Assembly (NCBI GenBank): GCA_905182985.1
Contig: CAJJDN010000066.1
Span: 215,076 to 279,075, forward strand
Origin: Paramecium sonneborni
Taxonomy: Eukaryota > Ciliophora > Oligohymenophorea > Peniculida > Parameciidae
Reading direction: 5' to 3'
Length of the DNA: 64,000 bases
Shown here: one piece after another, positions 35,338 to 45,851 of the stretch
Layout: the number at the start of each line of letters is the position of its first letter
How positions within the stretch are numbered: position 1 is the first letter of the stretch
Translations under genes and position numbers: made by a program
Notes under the pieces: generated by a model
Told to the model about the DNA's origin: nothing
What the model saw: only the letters and a program-made list of their open reading frames with translations
Database searches by the model: none

Positions 35338-37196
35338 TCATTTCTCTAATTCAAAATTAATTATGAATTCATTAATATCTTAATTATCATCTTCTGTTTT
35401 TAACTAAAATTATTTTAATTATGTATAATACTAATTGTTTTAGTGATCTTTAGTTAATTTTTTCTTTAGAGACTAAGTTTTTGATTTGTATGGATTAAGT
35501 TTCTATTAATTTTAGTAATTTCTCAACAACCTTTTCTGGGTCTACTTATTAACCAGATTCATTAGAAAATAATCTTTTTCTTATTAAGTTTACACTATTT
35601 TAATCTTTTTTTATCATTTCTGTAACTTTTTCAGAAGAAATGATATCTTTTAAAGCTTAATGTTCATCTTCTTGCTTAAACTAAGATTTAAATTAATTGA
35701 TTTACATTTCTTTATTGTTTTTTTAAATCTTTTTCTCTATTTTAATATCCCAAAATAACGCTTGATTAATTATCAATATATTTGACTAATCTATCATAGA
35801 TTTTATCTGGATCAAATTTTAGATTGACTTCTTCTGGGAAATACTTTCTTTACAATAAATTAGCACTAACAATAACTTTCCTAAGATATGCTTAAAGTTT
35901 TTCATTCGATGAAATTTAAATCATTTTTTCTAAATTTGATAATATTTCAATAGGATCTACTAAATTTGCTCTTGGTCCATCATCCATTTTATCAGGTAGA
36001 AGAGCTTTTGCTTTTGTAGTCCAATTACAATATACATTCATGATTTTTTTAAATAATGTCATGTACATTTCTTTATATTGTTCTAGTTCTTTACTAGGTT
36101 AATCTTAATTTTAATATTGATTAGATGATTATTAAACTTTATACATTGACAAATCTTATATTTTAGCCTCAAATTCTCTTTTTTATTATTATAAAGACTT
36201 TTCAAGAAATCTTTTATCTTCTTCAAGATCAGCTGTTTTTTTTGTTAATGTTAACACAGTATTTTCAAAATATTCATATCTATCAATGATTTTCTCAGCT
36301 GAAAAATCTATAAATTTTTTAGTGATAATTCTGTATTCTGGTAAAAACTTTTCTAAATCTACACTAACCCTTTTAATATCATCAAGTTAAACTTTTGATT
36401 ATTTTAATTCTTTTTATAATTATTAATTTTTAAAGTTAAGACTTTCATTAGATGATTGTAATTCAAAAATTTTATTTTTTGCCATTTCTAATTAATCTTT
36501 AAGTTCAGAACTAATTTTATTAATACAAATACTTTTCTCGTATAAATTTATCTACTTAATTTAACATTTATTAACTGATACCATGTAATAAAGCTTTAGA
36601 TTCTGCAAGTATTTTATCCTTAGCAACATTTTAGATCATTTGATGTAAAGTTTGTTCAGCTCTTTATTTAATATCCATAATATTTTTTCTTCTTGGATTC
36701 ATAGTAGCAATTTCAGAAGCATTTTTAACAAGTCCATCTATAATTTTTCTGGGTTGAAAACTCTAAGTTTTTAACATCAATTTTCGTTATAAATTTTGTG
36801 ATGTTACTTTGGTTTTGGTATTTAATGCACTCTTATGTAAAAGTGAAGATAAGTTACATTAAGTTATTGTTTTATTTCGTCATCTAAGGCCTCTGGTTTT
36901 GTATAAATATAATTTCCAAAAGCATCAAAAACAATTCGATGAAAGTTCTTTCTGAATTAATCATATTCATCAACATTTATTTTAAGCTCCTTATCAAAAT
37001 AATCTTCAGGACCATCTATTTCAGCTTAATCATTTTTGACTCTCAAATTACAAGTTCCTACTTCTGATTTACTAATCCCTTCAACTCTCTTTCTTTCTTA
37101 TAATTTTTTTAAGCTTCTAGGTGTAAGACTGGTAGGATTTGTATATCTATTATTTTTTAAAGTTGTATCAAGACCATCTTCAGAAGGTTAAGACAT
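35338..37196 (-). CDS. Long coiled-coil protein
   Basis: A protein of about 600 residues starting MSQPSEDGLDTTLKNNRYTNP. The first 130 residues are mixed and contain FDAFGNYIYTKPEALDDEI. The remainder is coiled coil with SLNFKNQQLQKELKQS-like heptads and a globular middle (LEKFLPEYRIITKKFIDFSA, then EMYMTLFKKIMNVYCNW). The tail is Lys/Gln/Glu-rich and ends NFELEK. Several introns are needed and I did not map all. The N-terminal Thr/Pro motif (TNPTSLTPRSLKKLQER) could be a regulatory segment. Probably cytoskeletal or ciliary by composition, but no family is assigned. Confidence 0.72.
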
Positions 37197-37700
37197 CCTA
37201 AATTCTATTCATATATATTACAATATTTATTTTGTATGGGTTAGTGCAGTTTAAGGTCTAGTATATGATGTCTAAACTGATTATGGAGTTTTTATTACAG
37301 AATTATGCATTATAATAATAAAAATTAACAAGAACTAATAAATTTATATTAATTTCACAAATTATCCAGAATTTAATGTTTCAAAATGTTTTATCTTAGT
37401 AATGTTATAATTACAATATAATTCATCTAATGAATCATTAAATTACATATTTATCAATTGTTTACAATACCATACTATATTTTTATAATTATATGTTTTT
37501 AATATAAATTATTTTTTAATCTAAAATAAGAAGTAAAAGTATTTACAATTTTAATTTACAAAATTCTATTTATTTTATATTAATTATAAGATAGAAAAAA
37601 CTAAATAACTGATATTTCGGTAATGATTGCTTATTAAATATAAAATGTTTTCAAAAAGAAAATAATTAAAATTTTTGGCTAAATAATTAAAAAAAATAAT

Positions 37701-38611
37701 ATGTATTCACTACCTGGAAGTAAATAACGCATATTGTTACTTTAGAAACATAAGACTATTTGTTTTAAACCTGAGATCTAAGAAAAATAGAAACTTAAGC
37801 ATTCTAAAGCTCTTGATCCATTTCATTAAAGATTAAAACCAATCTCATCAAAATGTTTAGAATATGTTCTTTCAATTAGGTTTTAATTTTAAACTAATAT
37901 TAGTTCAAGTGAATCAGAAGGGGAATTTGAAAATAATAAAAGTTGTCATTGTAAGGATTGTGGACATTAATCCTAAAAAATGAAATAAATGAAAAAGAAA
38001 TATAGACGTTTTAGTCCAGTTATGCATGAAAAAATGAAGGAAAGAAGAAATAAATTAAAACAAAAATTTAAAAATGCAGTTTATGTTATTATGTGGATGC
38101 AAAAATTAGTAATATAAAGAAAGAAAAAACCTGTGTTTATGAAAAAGATAGTTAGAATGAAAACTAAAAAATTTGAAGCTCTAAAAAAATCACCTTAATT
38201 AGATCAGTAGATTATTTACTTAGATGTAAAAACTCAATTCTATAAATTAAGCCCATATAACCAGTACAAGTTTAGATGATTGATTTTAAGCACAAATAAC
38301 GAAAATCAATTGTGAACTATCTCAACAATAAATTACATGATATAGAATCTCATCCAAATAACTATTAGTTATCACTTCCTAAAATAAGATAATAAAATAA
38401 TTTCTCTAGTACTCATTCAAAATTACTATTAAAACAATTAAAAACTTAAATTGATGAAGTCAAAAGTCCATAAAGAAATAATCTACATCAAATAATACAC
38501 AAAGCTCTCCCTCCTTAATAATCTACAAGTTCACCTTATTTAAAATAACCCCCTTTGACAACAAGAATAAGGTAATTATAAAATAGACTCTTTTTATCAG
38601 GGAGATATTGA
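37701..38611 (+). CDS. Basic hypothetical protein with Cys/His cluster
   Basis: A 286-residue protein with two introns of 24 and 26 nt and an exact frame. After a Lys-rich start (MYSLPGSKQRILLLQKHKT) comes a Ser/Glu stretch and a short CHCKDCGH cluster that might bind zinc. A strongly basic helical region follows (MKQMKKKYRRFSPVMHEKM). The C-terminal half is Ser/Gln/Asn-rich and ends LFLSGRY. Overall charge is very positive, which would suit nucleic-acid or microtubule binding, but nothing specific is recognisable. Confidence 0.62.
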
Positions 38612-38947
38612 CTTTTTAATAACCCATACTACTGTATATTGCAATATATATAATAATTTATAAATTGCATTATTATTCTTGCAACTAAAATTTTTAAAAA
38701 CTTTTAAAATTTTAAATCTATTCAAAAATAGCATATTTATTTAATAATAAAAATAATATATAGCAAAAGCTATTAAATTCTTGAAAAAATACTTGCGATC
38801 ATTTATTTATATATTTAATTAATTATGTTTATTACCACAAAAATTTCAATTTCAATTTCATTAAAATTATAGTTAAAATACATAAATCTTACAAGTACAT
38901 CTTGAATATGTGAATTTATATTTAAAACTATAATAAAAATAATTCTT

Positions 38948-39670
38948 TCAATTACATTTTTCTTTGATTTTCTTATAAATGTTGCCTTAATACTTAATTT
39001 GTTTTTTAATTTCTTTATATCTATTACAAAATAGAAATAAAATAAAGGAAAGTATTAATAATATTAAAACTAATACAATTCCTAAAATGATAACAGCTTC
39101 ATAGTCATCTTTATTGGTTTCATACTATTTTCATAACTCTAATTAGAGTACCTACAAATTCATTTAGAACATAACTTAAAGTCCTTCTTTAGAATTAACA
39201 TATCTATTTAATACAATAAAAGCTGGAGTAATGAGAGTTTGTGGTATAGGTATTTTGACTGTATAGAATAAATTGAAAATAGATAAATTTTATAGTCCAT
39301 CACAAATAAGAAATGGTAATTTGGATTAATTGCCATCAATATTATGTTTGAAATGGAAAGTTACAGTTTATTAACATTGATATTCATCATCTTCTATGAA
39401 AATGTTTTCTTTAAAGCAATCTTAGTAATTTTATTTTTAAATCACAACACAATAATATTCAATAGAGGATGAATCTGGAATGTAAAGTAGAGTGTATTAA
39501 TGATTAGCCTAAATACTAAGATTAAATTTTAAGTCACCAAATTGATAATTAGTTGTGAATTATTTAATGATTGATAAATGAATAACAGCTTGATCTTAAT
39601 TTTGAATAGAGTATTATTGCTAAATAAGAGTTGTTTAAGCAACAATAAAAAATAGGAATAATATAATCAT
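38948..39670 (-). CDS. Type I membrane glycoprotein-like protein
   Basis: A 231-residue protein with signal peptide (MIILFLFFIVAQ), a luminal domain with several Cys (YYCVVIQKQNYQDC, DDEYQCQQTVTF, LPFLICDG) and potential N-glycosylation sites, one membrane helix (AVIILGIVLVLILLILSFIL) and a short basic cytoplasmic tail. A 27-nt intron between NLQ and YETNKDD removes an in-frame TGA. The shape is that of a small receptor-like or cargo-adaptor membrane protein. No family found. Divergent from the next gene with 93 bp between starts. Confidence 0.68.
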
Positions 39671-39763
39671 TATAGAAAATATAAATTTGATTGAAATTAC
39701 AATAATAATATAAAATAATTGATAATGTTTAGTAAGAATAGATAAGAATAATTGAGAACATTT

Positions 39764-40315
39764 ATGGCTGAGAATTAAGATCCAATGGTTTTCACAAATT
39801 TACTTCAATAATTGAATTATTCTGTAGAAAAATGTTCAGAAGAGTTAGTGAAGAGCAATAATGAATTAAAAAATATAAAAGTGTAAAAGAAGATAAAGAG
39901 TGATATAAAAAAAAGAGCTTTTAGTTAAGATAATACATGTTATAATCCGTTATGGTTGATAAATAAAGATAAAAGAAGGATAGTGGAGAGACATAATTAA
40001 GAATTTAATACATTTTTACCTTAAGTAAAACAATAAATTTGAATATGAGAGTTTGTTTGGAATGAGAAAGAAAAAGAAAAAGAGGTAGAGTAACCAATAT
40101 AAAGATTGAAACATTTAAGTCCAATAAAAGGCACTATTAATAAGCCTAGGATATTAATACCAAAAGAGATAAGAAAAAATCCATAGAATCAAAGGAAAAG
40201 GATATATGAGAGTTTGATTTATAAAGAAGGACTTAGTAATTTGATAAATAAAGGATTAATTGATAAACATATAGATGTTGGTCCAGCTTTTGAGTTTAGT
40301 TTGATGCTAATGTGA
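39764..40315 (+). CDS. Hypothetical basic protein
   Basis: A 174-residue protein with one 27-nt intron that removes two in-frame TGA codons. It begins MAENQDPMVFTNLLQQLNYS, has a short coiled coil (CSEELVKSNNELKNIKVQKK) and a basic second half (RILIPKEIRKNPQNQRKR) ending in a short hydrophobic FSLMLM. It is the first of four same-strand genes, the next starting 27 bp downstream. No domain. Confidence 0.6.
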
Positions 40316-40342
40316 TAAAACGGATATACATAATTAATTTTA

Positions 40343-41466
40343 ATGAAAATAGCATTTATATTATGCATGGTGATGACAGTCTCATTAGGAATCTCATCTA
40401 AATTAAGTCATGCAAAGAAATTGGAAGAACTACATGGTAGTAAATTGGGGAAGACCATTTTAAATTTGGTTAATCTTCATTCTTTAGTGTAGGGACCAAT
40501 TTAAGAATTGATTGAAGCAATAGAAGAATTAGTAAGTTTAATAATAATAATAGATAGCTGATATTAATACTAATATTGATGAAGTAGAATATAAATTCTA
40601 AGTACGTACAAATGAACATAATTCTTATGTTGCTTAAGTTGGATAATAATTATAAGATGCTGAATAAGATATTGCTAGAATGATAGATGTTATAGATAAT
40701 CTATTAATTCCTAGAAGAGATTAAATAAGAAATAAAATTGAATCACTTATTGAATATGATGAATTTAATAGAAAAAATGTAGATGAAACAACTTTACTTA
40801 GATAATAAGAACAGGATGCATATCTTTAATAAATTGAAGAAGATAATGATGCACTTGATGCTGTTGATGATGCTATTAATTTAGTAAGTTCTTTATCAAA
40901 TCCATCTTTATTATAAATTAAGAATATTAAATTTACATTAAAGAGATTGTCATCTAAATAATGGAATCGTGTTCATTAAGGACCTATGGTTTAAGCTTTA
41001 ATCTAAATTGCATTAAATTAAAATTTTAGTGATTAAGGAATATTGAAATAAATTGTAGAAGCATTAAATGAATTTAGAAATTAAGTTGTTGAAGCTATGA
41101 ATGATTTAACTAAATAAGAATAAATTAATATTTAAGAATATTAAGATAGACTTGAACAATTAGATGATGAACATAGAGAATTCTAAAGATAAATCAATTA
41201 ATCTTAAGTTGACCTTGAAGCTACTAATTGTATATTCTTATTATATTTTTTATTTAGAAAAATTAGAGGATTGCAATCAATTCCTTCTCTAAAGATAGGC
41301 AGACAGATTATAATATAAGTCATAATTAGATTTGGAAAATGAGACTTATACTGTTGATACTGACATTTATACTTAAACTGCTAATGAATTATAAAGAGAA
41401 CTCCCTATAGCAGAGTAAGGATTGTCGCTTATAAAATCAGCCGATTTTTCTGATATTAAGATATGA
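40343..41466 (+). CDS. Trichocyst matrix protein family member
   Basis: A 357-residue secretory-granule protein. Trichocyst matrix proteins are made as precursors, processed, and crystallise inside the extrusive trichocysts of Paramecium. A signal peptide (MKIAFILCMVMTVSLGIS) is followed by a short pro-region and alternating helical segments. Family features seen: DALDAVDDAINLVSSL, NPSLLQIKNIKFTLKRL, SDQGILKQIVEALNEFR and a final ELQRELPIAEQGLSLIKSAD-type end (SADFSDIKI). Two introns, 40532-40553 (22 nt) and 41230-41257 (28 nt), give an exact frame. Such genes form large families in Paramecium; this looks like a full-length member. Confidence 0.88.
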
Positions 41467-41491
41467 ATCAATAATAATTATTTATTTAATA

Positions 41492-43377
41492 ATGAAAAAC
41501 AAAATCAAAAAATAACCACCTCAATATGCCATCAAATTAACAAAATTAAATTAACCTCTTGATTGCTAATATCTCAAAGTTCTCAATCTTTAAGGATTAT
41601 AATTATAATAACTAGACATTAAAGTGGAAAATCTATCTACTCTTATTTTAGATTTTAACAATCTTAGAAATTTAGACATTACCTCATAATTCCCTAATTT
41701 GATTGCTTTATCAATAACAAATAATTTTATAGAAGAATTTGATGTTCCTTCAAGTATTGTACATAATATTATCAAGCTCTTAGGATTTTAAACATATCGA
41801 GCAATCAAATAAAGAGTATCCATTTAAAATCATTATAACAATTAGATGCTAGTTCCAATTTGTTATAATTTATTAATTAAGATTATTAGAATAATCTAAT
41901 ATAGTTAAAATTAGATTGGTTGAGAATTATAAATTAAAATGATGTCTGGGAACATTTAACAATTAAATAATTTGCAAATTAATAATAAATAACATTTAGA
42001 TAATTTTTAGATAAAGCTATTGAACTATTATTTTAATATGGATATAGAAATGAGCACAATTATCTTAATAAAAAAATCATTCATACTACTATTCAATCTA
42101 ATGATAAGTATTATTTTGATTTAATTTTACCTTACTATCTAGAAAATTGGCATCATTTTGATAATTCTGAAACTCCTTTATGTTTAGCAATTAAAAAACT
42201 TAAAATGAATTTTATTGGAGATTTAATGAGCACCCTTTCTATCAAATATGAAATTGATGCATTTCATGAATCTATTAAATAAGGATAAATTTCTTTAGTT
42301 AAATAATTTCTTGAATTAGGAATAGATTGTAATGGTTATAATTAAAAAGGATTAACTCCTCTTACTAATGCAGTCTTGAATATTACTTAAGTAAATATGG
42401 AAATGATTATTCATTTACTATTACAAAGTTAAGCTAACCCAAATAAATTAAATTAAAATGGATAATCCTTAATATAAATGTGTATTATTAAGTCTAATCT
42501 TACTGCACTTAGATTCATAGCAAATATAAATTAAAAAAAATAAACCAAATTAAAATTTAAAATGAATATCAAAAATATTAATGGAGATTATCCTCTACAT
42601 CTAGCTGTTAATAGTGTTAGCATCCTTACATTTTTAATCAATAATCAAATTGGAAATCCTTTATAAGTAAATTATCAAAATCTTACAGCTAAATAAATGC
42701 CATTCTCTTAAAATAGACCACTTATTTATAAATTATTACAAAAAGAAGAACGAATTCATATTTCAAAATAATTAGCTAAAAATGATATTAAATTTCAAGT
42801 CTTAAACAAATATTAAAATACTTAAAGAGATTGTAATAGTGATAGTTCCTGTCCTGAACTTTCTGATGATGAAATGCCAAACAAACCAAAAATTAATAGA
42901 AAACAAGTTACTCAAATTGATTAATTAAGTGAAGATGTTAGACAATTATCTGAAGATGATGAATCTTAACATAATTGTAGTTCAGAATCAGAAATCTAAT
43001 ATCCAAAAGATAATTTAAAATCTCTCAAATTAGTTCAATTAAATTTTTAAAACTATTAACTATTTAAACTTAACTAAAATGTACGATAAAAAAGTATATT
43101 CATTAATAAAATTAATAAGAAAAGACTTAATAATGATTAATTTAATTATTATTCAAGGAAAGGATAACACTTTAAAGATAAAATTTATTCTATTGTTTGT
43201 TTAAGATAAGAACTCCTTCTTTTAAGTTAGATTAGAGAATACTCTGATTTAATTTGTTCTGATTATGCTTCATATATGAATAAACTAAATCAAACTATAT
43301 TCAATTTAGAATCTGACTTTCAAAATGATTCCCTTAAAGATTATATGAATTTTTAATAAGTTTAATTTTTAATATGA
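41492..43377 (+). CDS. LRR and ankyrin-repeat protein
   Basis: A 620-residue protein with one 23-nt intron (41754-41776). Residues about 20-150 carry leucine-rich repeats (LDIKVENLSTLILDFNNL, LRILNISSNQIKSIHL, LQQLDASSNLL). Residues about 200-400 carry ankyrin-type repeats (NSETPLCLAIKKL, SIKQGQISLVKQFLELGID, QKGLTPLTNAVLN, NGDYPLHLAVNS). The rest is a Ser/Asp/Glu-rich linker (SDSSCPELSDDEM) and a basic helical tail. It looks like a protein-protein scaffold. The stop TGA overlaps the ATG of the ATG8 gene by ATGA, and the trichocyst gene ends 25 bp upstream. Confidence 0.83.
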
Positions 43378-43787
43378 GTTACTTTAGTTATAACAATATT
43401 AATTATTTTATGTAGAGTATTTAAGTCTCTTATATTGATAAATATCCTGATAGAGTGTATGATTGATTTAAATTATTCTTAGCCCAATCTTGCTTGAAAT
43501 TACAGAAAAATCTAAAATTCGCTTTTCAGATGGATCTAAATTTAAAAAGTATTTGATTAGTAAATCAGACCACTTTTATCACTTTTTTTAAATACTAAGA
43601 AACTCTTTAAAATTGTCTAAATAGGAAGCCATTTATTTATTTTTGAATAATTCTGGATTGATCAAACCTGGTAAAAAGAATTACTTAATTAGAAAGCCAA
43701 GTCGGAGAAATCTATTCAAAATATCGAAGTAATGATGGCTTTTTAAGAATCATTTTAAGTGAATATGCAACATTTGGAAATTTTTGA
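43374..43787 (+). CDS. ATG8: Autophagy protein ATG8 (ubiquitin-like)
   Basis: A 121-residue ubiquitin-like protein that is conjugated to phosphatidylethanolamine on autophagosome membranes. Readable family blocks are KYPDRVPILLEI, FKKYLISKSDHFYHFF, KLSKQEAIYLFLNNSG and GFLRIILSEYATFG. It ends Gly-Asn-Phe, so ATG4 would cut after the conserved Gly. Two introns, 43457-43482 (26 nt) and 43671-43692 (22 nt), give an exact frame. The first ATG, overlapping the previous stop, gives 27 residues before the VPI block, the same as in yeast Atg8. An internal ATG at 43410 would shorten this to 15. Confidence 0.92.
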
Positions 43788-43977
43788 GGATCAATATTAT
43801 TTTTAAACAATTTAATTATTTATTTAAATTTTACACGTTTTATAATATCGATAGAACAAATATTAGCTTAATGTCATATTTCTAATGAATATAGACAAAT
43901 TACTTAATAGACAAATTACTTATTTTTATTAACCCTAAATGAATACCCTCAATTTTTTTTTCGAATAACATATAATT

Positions 43978-45488
43978 TCATAATGAATTTTTTCTCATAC
44001 AAATATGTTCTTATCTCAATATTAAAAGTTCATGAGATTTCTAAATTTCTGGAAAGATGTTGCCGTCCCAATAATTCTTTATAATCACAGGAGGATCTTT
44101 ATGTTTATAAACATAAAAGGAAGAAGACTTTCTCAAAAATTAATTAGACAATAGCACTTAATTACAAACTTATAAATCTTTTGGACAAGGTGGAATTTTT
44201 TCAATTTCTAATTACTATTTCTCTGTTATTGCATTCTAATGCTTTTCTTAATTTATGAATTATAAAATACAAATTAATTATGCTCTAATTTCTTCTCTTG
44301 CAAAGTAAAAGGCTTCTTTTTTAATTTTTATTTGGAAGTAATGATATTTAAATATTTCGACATCACAATAAATATCTACATATTGTTAAATATAGTTAAT
44401 TGCATCCGCTATTTAATATAAAAAATAATTTACTAAATTAGTCAAACTTTAACAATTCATTTTTCAATAAAATAAGTAGAATTAGGGCACTAATAGTCAA
44501 AGCCTTTATTCCATCGATAAATAACATTAACATAATAAAATTGGTTAGCTTAATTATTATAATAAGATACTTATGGCTTGATTTGATTTGTAAATATACA
44601 TAAATACCATTGAACTGTAAAAAAATCAGATTAAAGGTTAATTTTTTGAAAATGTGTTCTTAATTCTGGAATATATTCTTAAATATAATAGTCCAATATT
44701 TATTAATCTGTCAAAGCACTCAAAATATTTGTATAATAATCTATTGGCATTATTGTCTCTAATATTTAAGTAAAAATCCAAAAAGCATCATCTAAATCAA
44801 ATTTTAATATATTGATGAAATAATTAATAATAAAGTTTTATCCTTAGCAATATCCAATTTCTGGATTTCTGATGGAATAAGCTATTAGAACTGTTTCAAT
44901 TTATTTTTCAATTTATTTTTTTTTTGTTAAATCAATATTATTTAAAGTTCTAACAGAATCCTAATAAATGAAAAGATAATTTACTAAATAGATAGGTTCA
45001 AATAGTTCTGGAGGATATTTATCCTTTTATTCAAATAATTTAATAAAAACTCCCTTATTTTACAATTTAATGACTCTGGCACCTGATAATTCTAGTAAGA
45101 CCCTTAATTACTTCAATCATATACCAATTAATATTTAAATCACAAAAATCTCCTGTTTTTAACAATCTTTTTACTTTCTTTTTAATTTCTAAACAATAAC
45201 ATTCTTAGGAGTATAATTATTTTAGGTGCTAAATGTTTTAATTTAAAATACAGTGTTAATCTATTCAATAACTATTTCTGGTTTATTTTAAGATTTTCTT
45301 TTTATTTATAATTAATCTCTTCTAAATGGTTTAAGCTGATTATTCTCATCTTTAATACTCATTTTTAAAGCTTCTTGGATATCTACTTTCATTTCATCAT
45401 TTAGAATCTTCTAATAGATATCATTTTATTTTTCTCTCATGTAATTTAGTCGCTGAATAAGCAAATTCTTTCTTGGCTTTTTTTGCAT
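43978..45488 (-). CDS. TBC-domain Rab GTPase-activating protein
   Basis: A Rab-GAP of roughly 480 residues. The TBC domain is recognisable from VRTLNNIDLTKKKQIEKQIE (the R-x-x region), YSIRNPEIGYCQGQNFI (the GYCQGMNFI motif with the catalytic Gln), LDDAFWIFTQILETIMP and YIPELRTHFQKI. The expected Arg-finger motif (IxxDxxRT) is present only as DSVRTL, so catalysis cannot be assumed. The N-terminus is Lys/Gln-rich and the C-terminal tail ends in a hydrophilic stretch. At least three introns exist; one of 24 nt near 44270 is clear and a further one near 44440 is needed. Confidence 0.88.
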
Positions 45489-45851
45489 TTTCAATTAATA
45501 AATTAAAAAGAAATAATGATTGATATAAAAATTATTATTCCTATGTTATTTTTAGATAAATGATTGATCTAACAAGTTCTCTAATAAATTAATAAATGGA
45601 TCTTAAATTTATAGAAAAATAAAGAGGGTTAAATTAAGAAATATGTATTTTAGATCAAAATAAAATAAAAATTGATAATATTTTTATTTAGGATGGAAAT
45701 TGGCAATAAAACTATTAAATAATTTTGAGCAAAACAATTAAATCTTGAATTAGGTATAATAAGTAAGCAGCCGTATTAATAATTTTTGATGAATAATATA
45801 TTATTATTTATATATTAACATATTTGTATTATAAAATATTTTTTTTCAATA
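45489..45851. other. Divergent intergenic region
   Basis: About 360 bp between the TBC gene (minus) and the Rab-coiled-coil gene (plus). It is A/T-rich with an A-rich centre, and contains no supportable reading frame. It must hold both promoters. Confidence 0.45.
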
